Shown one piece after another: positions 14,501 through 29,500 of a stretch of 64,000 nt of DNA. Below the pieces are notes generated by a model. The model saw only the letters and a program-made list of their open reading frames with translations, was not told the origin of the DNA and made no database searches. Location of the stretch: positions 124,001 through 188,000 of the forward strand of contig JABVXU010000023.1 in NCBI GenBank assembly GCA_013365365.1. Direction: 5' to 3'. Each line of letters opens with the position of its first letter. Position 1 is the stretch's first letter. The translations under genes were made by a program, and so were the position numbers. The stretch comes from Cruorifilaria tuberocauda (lineage: Eukaryota; Nematoda; Chromadorea; Rhabditida; Onchocercidae).

Positions 14501-17500
14501 AATTTTTCAAAAGGAAAGCAAAAGAAGTGATTTAAATAAAAATGAAATTTATTAATCTAATAGTCACATTTAATTATTATCACTATGAAACAGTCGTTTA
14601 TGTCATAGGAGAACATAATTATGTTCACAATATCTCTGAAAAGATTCTCTTTCGAGTCTCATTGAAAGTAATATTTGTTGATAAATAAAAAATGAATTTC
14701 CTGAATTTGAATCATTATCATAGTAATGAGTGTGGAAATAATGAATGAACATATGAAGACGTGATAAATTCATGTTGAAAATATGATGTGTGTGGTGTGG
14801 CGACTGAAATATCATCATACCTTGCAATATAGGATGGACATATCACAATAAGAGTTGTAGAATAATCAAATGTTAACTACTTTTCCTCACTCTAAACTAA
14901 TTTCCCCTAGTAACATTGATATTATTGGTTAGATATTGTAAGCCATCATATTCATGATAGGCAGATAACTTGATATCTCGTTGATTATGATTAACATTGT
15001 GGTTAAGGTTGTTATTATTATTATCATTATTATTTGAAATAACCGGTGAGCATGCATCCACCGACCTGCCATCTTCATTCGATTCCTTATCAGTTTCATC
15101 ATTTTGCAAATGTGCTGCTGCTTCAAGGCTTTTCTTATGCATTCCTGATAATACAATAAATTCTCTTTAAATGATTAGTTAAGAGTTGATTAAATTGATA
15201 ACTAGTATATAATTTAGTTTAGTTGAAATGATTAAATGTAATTTGGTAAAATACATACTATTTTTTACTTATTTCAACTTTTTAATTTCTGAAATTCTAA
15301 TCTTTACATATTTATGGTAATTTTATTTAATATTATTAGAAATATAATTGAGCGGAAGGAAAAGTTACACTTGAGCTTCATCTAGCATTAATTCTTCAAA
15401 TCAAATCAAAGTTTTACATTGGTAAAAGCTATGAGGAAGAAGAAATTATGTTTGTAACTCAATTTCGGGAGGAAGTTGAACTTATTAATAGAAAAATACG
15501 ACAAAAAAATCAAAGTATGAATAAGATGGAAGAGTCGAATACGACATAGAAGCATATGGCAGCAATTGCGTCAGTTTGTTTCCATCTAATTATGGTCAAT
15601 ATGTGATGCATCAATTATGATGTAATGATTATAAGAATAAGATAATCGTGATATTAACCAGTTATATTTCTATTATGGTGCTTCTTAAGTTAATTTTTAC
15701 TGAAAACAGAATGTCCAAATTTTGAATAAGTTATCATTCTTCGTCTTATCCCTCTTAACAGCTAATCAAACAAACCTAAAAGCCATGGAGCAGCGGATTC
15801 ATTTGGATTCTCAGAAGATCGTGTAATGGTTTCTGGCAAAGGCAAGGAATGTCGAACCATTGCACCGTACAATCCATATTCCGCCATTATTGTGCTTTTA
15901 CCCCATGTTTTCTCTGTCTTCCTCCATTTCGCTCGACGATTTTGAAACCAAACCTATATAATTGAAGTAAGGTGTTAGGAAAAGGATTCCTTTCAAGTTG
16001 TTTTTTTCAATGGAAAAATGTGACTTTACAGCAAAATTTAGACAGTTAAGCTGTCAAAAAAAATGTTAACATAATGATTAGCTAAAATTGCGTGATATTT
16101 CATAAGTATTTGATTACCTGTATCCGATCTACAGCTATTTCGGTTTTCATAGCTAACAGTTCACGAGCATACATATCAGGGTAATGAGCTTCCTAAAAAA
16201 TTATTGATAAGTTTTAATTTTCTAGATGTCAAAAATTGTTTTACGAATTTCCAAGTAACCTTTCTGACTATTTTGTAATTGCCTTTACACTCATGAACCG
16301 TATACATATTAAATACATAACTTAGAAAGGAAAAAAGAAAGAAACAAAATGGCATAAGGTGATGTCAACGGATACTTCTAGATTGATGTCAGGTATTTAG
16401 AAAATATTCACATATGATATCGCACATAAATATTCACATATACAGCAAGAAGCAATGATTTAATTTGATTTTGTGGAAATATATTTTTGAATTACCAAAT
16501 TAAAACTCACGAATGTGAATTTTACTGTATTCAGAATTTCTTTTCAATATTAGGTTCTTTATGTGAAAGAATTATTGGAGAGATGGCAAATTGGAATCAA
16601 ATACTAAAAAAATTATTTGTAATAACAATTAATTAGTAGAAATAAATTCAATTCGAATATTAAGCAAAAGTTACATTGATTCTTTTTTAGCTTAGAAATC
16701 AAAAATGAAATTGATTTGAGTGGATTTCATCAGACAGTAGATCAATTTTTTCAGTAATTGTTTGGAGTGAAAGTAAAAAAAACTTAAATAAATTTTTTAA
16801 CGAAAGATGAATAATTTAAAATTTCAAGCATTTATCGATGTCGTAAGAAGATACGGCTAGCATTAAAGCTTCACAGCAGAAAAATATAAGTGAAATTTCA
16901 AATTGTCATCAGAGGAATAATAATATATTAACCATACTTGGAAAGCTTTCTCCAATTCGTCTACTTGAAATTGCGTAAAAATCGTTCGATGGCGACGTTT
17001 TTTTCTTTTTGAAATAGTTTTTTGATTGCTTGATGAAGGAATATTTGGTATAGCAGTTGTCGTTCCAAACATTGAACTCGTCCGGATGCCGGTATAATCC
17101 ATTCCGGACATCCCTGGCTTTTTAGTAAAGATAATAAAAAATAAAAACTAACGGAAAAAGTGGTTAGTAATATAGCTTAGTGTTCAATTTTACTCTATTA
17201 CTATTCATTACTCTCTTTCGCTTGCCTCAAAAATAATTCCTGTTTTCAATGGCACAACATTTATTGATGGAATCTTGACTGAAACCTCTCTTAGATATGG
17301 ATTCAGTACAGTGAATCATAAATGACTTGGAGCTAATAAATAGATGAATAAAAAAGTAAGGAATTATAAGAAGTCATTATATCGAATAGGAAAAAGAATA
17401 TTGATTAAAATAAATCAGGATGATGAAAAAATAAAATTGATTACCCTGATTAATTGGTTCATATTGGACTCGATCAAATCGACTCTGTGGTATTTCCATA

Positions 17501-20500
17501 GTGAATAATTGTGGTGCATTATGAGGAAAGAATGATGCCGCTTGATTGGTACAGTATTGCGGTGCTGCGGTAAGATAGGTTGCAGCAGTACCTTGTTGCA
17601 TATCACGAGCAGCCGCTAGTCCCAACAAACTATGAATTCCAAACGACATTCCCATTCGTTGAGCTGCAGCAGCAGTTGTAGCAACCGTATGATCGGTTCC
17701 ACTTGTAACTAACTGATGTGTCATTGTACCTATTCCGGTTGTCGGATCCCCTCCAACACCACAACAACCGCCACCACCACCGCTGCCACTGCCGCTGCCA
17801 CCACCAAACATTGCAACCGATAGTGTTTGCATATTTTTCTTTCCTGTTTCTTTTTCGCTTTTCTCTAGATACTAATAATATATACCAGGGGAATAGAGAG
17901 GCAAATAATAAGTTGACACTTCTTAAGAAGTAAGTAGGAACTAAGATATTTAATAGTGGTAAAGGGCCATCGTTCCTCTTATCACTCTTTAATTACCGTA
18001 TGATTGAAACGGTATTTGAAAAGGCGGAGCGTAACCAACCAAAGCGAATCATCTCAATTTTCTTTTATAACCAATCAAATTGAGTACACCTCTATTGTTC
18101 CTTTACTTAAAGATGTAGATACGAATATATATATAATCCATAATCCATGTATGAACATGATAATAATATGTATTTGGAAGATAAAATAACAAAAGGAACT
18201 GAAGAAGAAAGTAGAATAACGCACGAAATGAGTTTAATTGTTGTCAAGCAAAAATGCGTAAGATTAGGAAACATAAGTTAGATTAATGCAGAAATGTTAT
18301 ACAAATTGGGATTTAGATAAATTAATCAAATAATTGGAATCACATTGATAAAATTAATTATTGATCATTATGATCATCACCAATATGGATAATACTAATA
18401 AAATATAATGGATAGATAACAATAAGAATGTTGCAATAACAATTACAATAGAACTGGCTCGGATTCTGAAAACTTATATTAAGAATAGACGTATACAATA
18501 TGAAATGATTAGCTTCGAGAATAAATTGAATGTAGGATAAACATAGAGAGACAGGCCTATGTGCTATCAAACTTTTCCAAACATATAAGTATTGGATAAG
18601 TTAGGGATGCAATGATTAAATTGGCTCTTCTAAATTTATTGTTAATGCTACCGCTGCTCTAAGCGCTTAAAGATATTAGTTAAATTTAAGCAGGGAAAAG
18701 ACTACAGATCATGCATCATTCATTGATTTCGATATTGTTAATCTTTTGACTAAATTTTCCTTTTGCCTCACTATCAATAACCTCAAAATTTTATTTTGTT
18801 TATTTAAAATTTCATTAATTTTTTTCAATTCCTTCCTCTTATAGTGGTAAATTTAATGAAATTTGTTGAAATTATTTTTAATATTACATTTTATCTTCAG
18901 CATTGTAGCGATATTGATAAATGATACAAAAAAGATAAATAATGTCTTATTTGGATAAACTGATACTAGATAAATTGAATTTTTTGGCATACTGTTGTTA
19001 ACAGCTGAATTAAATGATAAGTTAATAGAATAAAATGAACGTCGACTGATATACGTTCCAACTGAACCATCTGTTTTGTTGTGTACGAGTGAACAGGTTT
19101 TGATGATTAACAGTTTAATAAATTATCATGTTATTAGATACGCCTGAATAATAATTTAAACTTGGAAACAAGAAGCGTCCAAAATTTAGTTGATGTTCTT
19201 ATCGCTTTTGAAGAAAAAAAACATCAGAATTCTATTGAATAACAAACTAGATGCAGTTATATAAAGTGTTGTAATTTTAGGTGAAAGTATCGTAGTATGT
19301 AACAGAAATCAGTTGCATTTAGTACAACGAGTTATTCAACAAAAAGCAATTTTCACTCGTAGATATGAAGTTCGACGACGACGAATTAAGTTAATTATTG
19401 AGGTTATTTGAACTTTGCAATTTTTCCACTTTCTTTCCTACTCCTACCCTTACTCCTTTTTATTATAGGTTTATATTTTCAGTTCTTTTCAGTCAATCAA
19501 TAATTTTGATCTATAAAACTTCTTCAAAAATTATGTTAATTGTATATGCATCATAATAACAATTTGAAAGCTATAAATAATAAGTTATACTCTTATAAAT
19601 TTTAAGTAACTTATAATTATTTCAACATTCATTTGCCTTAGTCAAACAATAATTGTGATTGTAGGTGATATGTAGTGGTCTTTGTAGAGATGAAAATGAT
19701 CTGGAAAATTTGCTGTCACTATTATTTTTCGAAAGAAAGTTAACGGTAAAGGATGAGCTCAATTTCCTCATTGAAAAGAAATTAATATGCCACCAAAAAG
19801 GTTTCGACATTGATAATTTTTCTTCAGTTTATCAAATAATTTTCTGTTTTTTCAGTCAATTGATAATTTGAATCTTTCAGCGTAATAGAAATTTAGATAT
19901 CATTGATGTTAGGATTTTAGCTTTTTCAAAAAGTTAATCTTTTTCGTGATTTCTTCTTTATTTGTGTGCTAAAATGATACAATTGAAGGATTGCGTGGGA
20001 CTCAGTTAGGTCGAGCTGTATTCATGTCATCATTATCACCCGATATTGCACTACAAGTTTATGACGATCTTGAAAAAGCGACGCATTCTTTAGCTTTGGA
20101 CACCGAACTTCATTTACTTTATTTGGTAATTTTCTGTGACGTTTTCGCTTTTCTCCAAAGGCTGCTAATGATCCCAGATGCTCATTTTCTGTGAATCATG
20201 AAAAATCAAATGATGGATTTCTCGAGTACAAGAGATAAAAAGGATGATGAATTATAAGGGACAGAAGTTGAGTATTGAATTTTTGCCATATGTAAGATTT
20301 AAGCTTCAGGCTAATACATATATATATATATATATATAAATCAAGTCAGAGCATCATAATTTGAGGTAACCCCACTCCATAATGATTCTATTTGGATGAA
20401 TTACATCGACTGGAACGTTTACTACAATATTTGGTGTAAATTACCTATCAAATTACAAAGAGTGGGTAAAACGGTTGGTATTTGTGATAGTTTCATTCTG

Positions 20501-23500
20501 GGAAAGATTCAAGGCAGACAAGCAACCGAAATAGGCAATATGCAGGTATTAATTCAAAATTACTCTTTTTAACAACAGTTGATCTTACTTGCATACAATT
20601 CGCTTATACATGATATGTGAAGCAGTTTTCGATCCATATATAATATAAAGTATAAAAACTTCTATAATCGTTTCTTCTAATCATTTGTTGCACACCGCCT
20701 TGCCGTATTTTAGTTAATCATTTATTTATTTATTTTTAACTTTTCTTATTAGTAAATATGATATCTTCTGCTGAGAAATCACAATGTTTTAATTACGATA
20801 TTATTTTATCGATACATGCTTATTACTTGTTAATTTATTCGTAACACATTTTGAAGGTGCATTTACGTTTTCTTTCTGCATTGGCACTTTTTGATCTAAT
20901 AAGGGAACATCCACTTGGTGAAGTTGCCCAACGTTTTCATATTAATCGTGGAGCTTTACAAACCTTGCAACAGCAATCAGCAACATATGCCTGTAAATTT
21001 TCAGAATTAATAATTAAATTTCTTTTTGATATTTTGTATTTTAAATTTTTAATATACTTTTTCAATTTATTCCTTTTAATTTACATGCACAAATATAAAT
21101 TTTTCATTAACAAAACTATCGATATCTATTGCGGAATCACAAATTGATGCTCTCTTAGTTGATAGCTGATGGAATGATCAATTGCAGTAGCAATATTAAC
21201 AAATACAAATGTTAACAGCAATAACAGAAGACTGGATAAGAATGAAAGATGATCGATTTTTAAGAATCAGTTCAAATCACATGAAAATGTTCTTTCGTAC
21301 TGATTAATTAGATTATTCAATAGATCTGCGGCTTTTCTTTATTAATTTGAATACAAGAAGGCACTACATGAAGCGTTCAAGTGCCTTCATTAAAACGTTA
21401 CATGAGTGAACAATGCTAATAGCATAAAATATACATCCTTGCTAATTGCCTTTGTTATCATCATCAATAATCGTTGTCATCTCTTTTCATCATATCCATC
21501 ATAAATTTTGCCAGAAATTTCTTATCCTTCCAAATTCTAACTACCGTAATTCGCCCCAATTTCAGTAGTTAAAACGCAACTTTCCATACTAATTATTGTC
21601 TTTTCCTTTCCCCCTTTCTCTCTTCCCACTTCGTATGAGTATGGTAAAGGAAGAGGAAAATTGGCTAAATTAAGGGATTTTGTGTTTGTGTCGACTTTAC
21701 ATGAATTTCAAAATGAGGGAACATGAAATTACTTCTAGTTTAACATATTAGAATTACCAATTAAAATATTGTCATATAAAATGCAGCAAATTGTGATAAG
21801 TAGAGAAATGTAAAAGCAAATTATCGGCATTGGTGATAGCATCATTAAAGAATATGAAATTAAGAATAATGGCGATGTTGATTACAGTCAATGAAATGAG
21901 AGTGATGATGATAACAGTGATAATAATACAATGACTGCTTTTACTATTACTTCCTCTGGATAATCTAATTTACTTTTAAATACTCTAATTATTACTATCC
22001 CTTTCATCGTTTCTCTTTTCTGAAACTGACAAAAACAGATTTATTGTATTTTTGAGATGTAAAGTTTATCTCATTGCCAAGTACATTGGAAGTGCATATC
22101 ACTCTCGATATGAGAAATTATCCAACTGAACCGTTAATGCTTGATAATTTTTGAGTGTACGCAAAATTACCGTGGTAGAAAATATCTCGTGTTTCTTTCT
22201 CTTTTATACCCACTTACTGTTCCTTTCATATTATCGTCATTTTTTACATATGGGATATTGCAACAAATCCTAACCGTATAGACATACTGCGTTAAATTTT
22301 CGACAGTTCAACTTTTCTTTCTCATAAAGATAAAAATTTTAAACTTTAATTTTTCGAATTCAAGTTCCAATGAAGCCTTTATGATATTAGTGTTTTCGGT
22401 TTTACTCAATATTTCACTTTCATTTTTAAAGTTAGACCATCAACAGATATGGTGGTGACATTCTGTGAAAAACTTGGTTGGACTTATTTACGAAGTGTAT
22501 TAGATGGCTTTTCCGAACGGTTGACATTTGGTATCCGTAAAGATTTGACGGAATTAGTCCAAATTGAAGGGATTGATGGCAGGAGAGCTCGAGCTTTCCA
22601 CAACGCTAATATTACAACAGTTCCTGCGTTAGCTGTTACTTCAATCGACGATATTGTGAAAATTTTACGATCCGCGGTTCCTTATGTCAGGTTAGCATAT
22701 TCAATTTAAGATACAATTTTACTGGAGTAACTTTAACAAAAGTCGATGTGCAGAACAATTGCTTTAATTAACTGCCAATTACGGTAAAATGTATCTTATA
22801 GAGAAAAAGGCATAATACTTATTGCATAGAAAAATGGTTCACAAGTAGGCTAAGGCATTATTGATAAATGAGGATAAAGTCGATAATGAATAGTTTAGAA
22901 ATTAATAGAAGATAAAGGGAGAGAATCAAACAGCATTGCACAAATGGCCGAGATAAAGGATTTTAGCAAACATTCTGCGCATAAAATGATATTATGCATT
23001 GTTTAAAAAAATTATCGTCTTGATTCAGTGTTAAGTGAAATATCAAATCGATTCCTCATCCTCTTTCACTTCTTTATCCTAAATAAGTAAATAAATTAGA
23101 ATTGTTGTTTTCAGTTCATATATAATTATGATTCTTTATAATTTTTATTTTTGCAATACTTTGAAAGGATGTTATCCATAAATTATATTCATATAAATGT
23201 ATTTAAGGTAAAAATTTTAACCTGATCTAATAAATAAACGATGAATTGTTGGTTGGTTGAGATAACTTTTTTTCTCTTCTTGTATATCATTGAAATCATA
23301 GTGGGACCTGATTCCTTGAGAATACTCATTAATCATTGAAATTAAGAATATAAAAGGAGAATGAAATCATCAACCATCACCGTAAGGCTACAATAAACTG
23401 AGCTTTTTCATTCATCTAATGTTTATGTGAACAAATATACATATTCAAAGATAAATAAGGACATACATAAACATCACAAATTGACGAGCTTTTTAGCTCT

Positions 23501-26500
23501 CATCCATTTAATTAGTGGCAATTGGGGAACAGTTTGACGGAGAGTAGTAAAAAGAAGTCAATTTGGGATAATGAATGGAAGGGGAGAAAAGACGGAGACC
23601 ATACGTTTCGAGGCCGTCATATTCAATTAGACAAATAGGAGGAGGGAGGATCTAAAAATATAAAGATAAGATATCGTTGTACTAAAATATTACGTAACCT
23701 ATGGAAGACAGAAAAGGAAATGTATGCTGTAAATAAAACGTTAAAAATCAAAATAAATAAATTGGAAAATGCATAAGGCAGTAATGTAAGGACGATTGTT
23801 TGGAGTAAATATCAAAAGAGTATGCAATGAAAATTTCCGAAGTATCACAAACGAAATGAAATGTTGTATCAAGTTTTTGCAATTTCATTGTTCATTGAAA
23901 TTTCCAAGTTACAATTCTTTTTTTTTCTTATTAATTCTTAATTAATTACAGGCGTAATAACAATGAAGGATTGAATCGTTGGCTTGCTGGTGAAGGTTTA
24001 ATGGCAGACCTTGAAGCAGCTCAAATATTAATTCAGCGTGCTCGTTTGCATCTTCATTCTTCTCTCAGGTTATTTGCTGCTGAGTGTCTATTTCCTTTTA
24101 CTCAAGCTGACTGAGATTCTGGTAGCTATAAGATTTCTCTATATTCAGTATATTTGTTAATATTTCCACTATCACAAATCGAACATTAAACTTCCACTGA
24201 GGGTTCGAAGCTTCGAAATTTATTTCAATTTATTTGGTGGTTTGACTTTCACCTGAATGCATAATTGTATATTTTACGGAATTTTACTGAAGTGTATGAT
24301 TTGGTAAGTTAAAAAAGACATAATAAGGAAAAAGCAAAAGCATCAATTGATGTATAATAAAAATTGGAAGAAATCTAATTTCTCCTACAGATTGATGTGA
24401 TGAATGTGTTCAATAATTCATTTTTGAATAGCATCATTTGCACCAACTTGACATAGGAAGCAAACCAAGCAATCTGAAAATGATTCGAAATAGATTATTG
24501 TTAGATTCGCTTAATTATGAAATTAATTATTTCATTCATGAAGTTTTAATATTATTTGAGTCTACAAAGTGCCACAAAATATTTTGCTCTCTATACGAAA
24601 TAAAAAGTTGCTTATGAAATTTTTAATATCGAAAGATTTTTATCGAAATTGGAAGGCTTTTAATCATCTGGGTTGTTAATAAAATAATTTTTCACATGTC
24701 TTTACGTTACGTCTCGATCATTTGTAATTATCAATCACTCGAGCTATTTTTGCATGGGTGTTAGGTGTGGAAAAACAGAGGACATTATCATGATAGTATT
24801 TTGCTGATTATTGAATTAACTTGTCGTAGTTCGTTAAACTCTATTTCAGGGCTATCGGCATATTCTCAGATACCAAAATTGATTCTTTGCTTTCCACGGT
24901 GACATCAGTTTATGAAACTAATAGTGGTAACAAAGGTATTATAAGCGATAAATGTAATAACAATGTGGATCGTGCTTCTATCCTTTCAGATGTTGAATCT
25001 ACTTCGCGTGCCTTCTTCATGGTTAGTAAACTCTTTCATCGAAACATTAGAAGCTGAATAATTGAATTTCCATGTATGAAAAAAAAATTGATATTCGTGA
25101 TTTATTATGTTCGCTGAACGATTAGAGTGAATAATTTCATGTAATTCAAATCCAAAATATTCAAATTTCATTTTTTATTACAAACTCTAACTTTATTGTC
25201 CTAAACCACGTATCTCAATGTCTCTCCCATTATAATTTATGGCATTATAAAAAAGAAAAATCAAAATTTTAATTGAATGAGTACTTAGTTCAACATAATC
25301 ATCCATAGTCATCTATCGCTTTAACTTATCCTAATCAGATGAAACTACTAAAAAATTCATTTACAATGCAATTATTAAGAGACAATTAGAGTTTTTATGA
25401 GATGTAAATTGGAGTTTGCCTTTCAAATAATCAACAATTTCAAGACATTGTCGTTTTGCAGCACGGAAATTTTCCGATTACAAATACCTTCAAAGATTCG
25501 AAAGAGCAAACTACAGGACGCACTCAAAATTTATCCCAAAAATCAGAAGTAATTAAAAAACGACCGCCAAAAGTGAAACTGATAAAAAATGATAAGTTAG
25601 ATAAGATGAGAGAAGATGTCTTGCAGCATCACTCAGCAACTTTCCAAGGAAATCTAAATATTCCGGATAGATTGAACATGAATAATGTTGAACAGTCATG
25701 TATAGATTTTGTGAATAATTCGATGTCGGATGAAACACTGTTACATTTTGGTTGTAGTCAGTATTCCGGTACAATTGATCGAGTAACTCAAGCATTGGAT
25801 ACTATTGCTATTCTATCTAACAACGAGAAATTTATTGAAGTGAATTTATCAAAGGAGCAAAATGGACTTAGTGATTTGAAATCATTTGAATCGTTAAATG
25901 TTCTTGATTTGAATTCTACCAAAAATAAAACTCAAATGATTTCATCAGGGACAACAGCATCAACAAATATCTTTGAGATACAAAATGATAATGCACAGAA
26001 GGATGACAAAAAGTCTTTTTTGAATTCTAAATTGAAGAAATCGTCCGTAATTCAAGTTAGCGAACCGTTATCAATAACTGAATGTGTTATGTCACAGCAG
26101 ACAACTCTTGGAAGGATTATGGAAGAGGAAGGAACTGTTGTAAATTCAGATGAAAATATTGAGAATGGATCTATTTTTGATCGTAGTGAGGATTTGTTCG
26201 ATAATACATTTTGTTCGTCGATTAGTTCGCAGTCATTTAATACAGCGCAGAATTCATCATATTGCATGAAACGTATCAGTCGACGATGTTCCATTAATCA
26301 GTCTCCAAGATCGCCAAGTTTCCAAAGCCCTTTGCATAAAATGTTGAAATTTGGATCACCTTTTGAGAGATCTGTGCAAAAAGAAACTAAGTTTAACGAA
26401 AGTATGAGAAACGATATTCAACATTTCGACAATAATCGACCAGCAACTACCGAATTCCAAATTATAGATGTTTGCAGGTGCATTTATTTGTTTGGAAAAA

Positions 26501-29500
26501 ATCTCGATCTGCAATTTCAAGAAGAAATTGATAGAAGTTATCCGGAGAACTATCTCATCTAAATTTTCAGGTCTCGTACAATATGGGAGCAATTATTGAC
26601 GCGGCAAAAATATTGGAATCAAATTGGTTTAGGTGTTGCCGTATGCAACAGTGATATAATTGGGATAGCTTTGTGCGCACTAAATCAAGAATGTATTTAT
26701 ATTGATTTCAGGTCGAGTAAGTTGATTTCAATTTACATTGCAGAAGTCGTTTATTTTTAAAGTTAAACTTTTCTACTTCGATTTCAAATAAACACAAATT
26801 ACTAAAGTTGGTCGTCGCAATAACTTTTCCTTTGTTTCTATACTCTTTCAAGTCAGTTACATGATGAAGTAATGTCTTGTTTCAATACATAATTTATTTT
26901 AATTGGATTTTTCGATAATTTAGATATTTTGCTGGTTATAGTTATGCTTCTTTCAGAAAGCGTCTCTGAAATTGAAATTTATGAACGACTGGAAGCTTTA
27001 TATAATATATTAAGATCTAAACAGCAAAAATATATCTATGATTTACTATCAGTCTCACGCCTGTTACGCTATCTTCGGGGTGCAGCAGACTGCCCAATTC
27101 CGCTATTTAATCGCTGTATTTGTGTACAAACACTATCATACTTGGCGCATTATCGTACATCAAATGATGGTTCCGCACTTCCATTTCAGGTTTTTTCATC
27201 AAAATTGTTATCAAATAATGGTCACGTAATTAAGTTCCTTTTAAGAGCCAATCTTTCGATTTGTTGGTATTTCATAATGCCTTGAAAGAGCACTTTATGC
27301 TCCATAAGATAGAATTGGAAATTATTTGAAAATTTATAAAGAAGTGGACAAAATACCGAACAATCGTGCATTATGCAATTCTGTTTTGTTCTGAGTTTTT
27401 TTTATTTCTTTCCAGGATTTAGTTTCATACTTTACTTCTCCGGAACGTACAGCTATTTTGAAAAATATTACACCACGATTGCGAGCAGCAATTAACGCAT
27501 TTATATGCTTGCATATACATAATGATCTTATGTGTGCTGCCATTCGATTGTCTTCGGCTAAATCAGTGGAATTAGAGTTGCAATCAGTTGTTTTATTTAG
27601 TGAAATAGAAGCTGTTGGTATACCTTTCGATGCGAATAAAGCTGAAATTCTGAATTCTAAAGTATTACGTGTTTCTGAATTTTTAATTCTCCGAATTTTT
27701 CAAACTTGCATTTGTTTGCAAAGAAAAGCAGAAACATTACATAATTTTGAGGAGTGATTATGCAAAATTGTCAAACCAAATTGGTAATTTTAGCTTAAGC
27801 GAAAATTAACGGACATTGAAGAGAAAGCTTATGATATCGCGGGAACTTCATTTAATTTTGGTTCAGCAGCAGAAATCTCTCAGGTATTGAATGGCGTTCA
27901 TTCTTTACTGCAATAAAGAATAATAAAGAAAATTGCTAAATTTAATTTACCTAGATTAAATTTACTTATTACATATGGAAAAGCTAATAGATTTCTATGT
28001 TTGATATTCAAGTTTGAATCAACTCTGCTACTATCAGTAGATGATTGAATAAAAAGTGTATGAAAGTTTTAAGCAATTTTGTATTAAGATTCTTTTTGTG
28101 CGCTTGCAAATTCCACCACCAAATGCATCTACTGGTCGACATTACTCAACCAACAAAATTGTCTTGCAACAATTAGCTCCAAAGTATCCCATCATAAATT
28201 TTATTTTAGAATGGAGACGAATAAACACTGCTTTAACGGTGAGTTAAAAATGAGTTACAACATTATTCGATGCTACTATAATGTATTATGAATTATGATA
28301 GCATCTGATAACATAGTTAACATTGCGATGGACTGGTACTATTAGCATTTCTGCTGAAAATATGGTTTTTTATTTTTTAACTGCTATAAGTTTTTTTTTT
28401 TATTTCTAAATTACTTTTTTCAGACATCTTTGCCAGTACTTTTAAAATCATGTTGTCCTGATGGACGGATTCATTCTAATTTTATTATACATTGCTGCAC
28501 TGGCCGTGTCTTAACAGTACATCCAAATGTGCAGAATGTGCAAAAAGATGCAATCATGAATGGTTTTTCCATCCGGTCACTATTCATTGCACCAAAAGGT
28601 TTGTGAATCTCGACGTTTTAAGAAATAATTTGATTCTATATACGAGCACGCAGTAACGTGCTAGATTGCAAATATGTAAAGCTTGCTGGAAAATTAATCC
28701 AGTTTTCCTGCGAAAGTGATAAATCACTTTTTCACTTCTTGATTTTTAACTTTTTTCCTTATTTAGAATCGAAATCTCATTTGCTAACTGCTAATCATGA
28801 AAGTTATTACTTTTTTCTGTAATTTATTCTCCAGGTTCATTTGATACGTTTAAGGTAGGATTCTGTTGTCATCTGACTACCGACAGTTAGAAATGCGAAT
28901 GTTGGCACATCTGTCAGCTGATCCTCAGCTCATATCTTTGTTTTTAACTGAGGGTGATTTTTTCGAAATAATTGCAAACAGCTGGAATGACAAAGAAATG
29001 TTGCATATTAAAGTAGATCGGAGCAAAATAAAACAGGTTATTAATTTTCTGTTTGAGTAAATTTCCACCTTTGTTTAAATATATTTTAACCATGTACTTT
29101 AATAAATTGAATTCTAGAAAAAAAATTGACAACAAATTTTTGAAAAATAACAATATCTTAGTTTTTCAGCTTTGTTATGGTATTATCTACGGTATGGGTG
29201 CTACATCATTGAGTAAGGAGTTGGGTATACAAAAGCAACATGCCCAACAATTGATCATATCTTTTTTCCAGCAATTTCCAAGTGAATCTTAAATAATTAT
29301 TCAATCGAATCAGAAAAAAACAATTTATATCAGTTTTATTAATCTATACAGTTAAGGTTTACTGCTACTATTGATAGAAGAAAGTCACATTCAAAAACAT
29401 TGCTTTTGCACTGATAGATTTTGAAAATTTGTACGAAATTAAAGTTCAAATAGTAGGACGACAGTAATCAACTCCCATTTTTTGCAACAGAAATTAAGAA

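Noticed and set aside
17718..17933. His/Cys-rich open frame on the plus strand ([16 protein letters not shown]) resembling a metal-binding peptide
   Set aside because: It is the exact antisense of the glycine-repeat codons in ceh-10 exon 1; the composition is explained by that repeat.
29040..29169. Reading through the GTTATT donor at 29037 as coding (an extra VINFLFE ending)
   Set aside because: The frame stops within eight codons and the polymerase motif B continues exactly at 29170.
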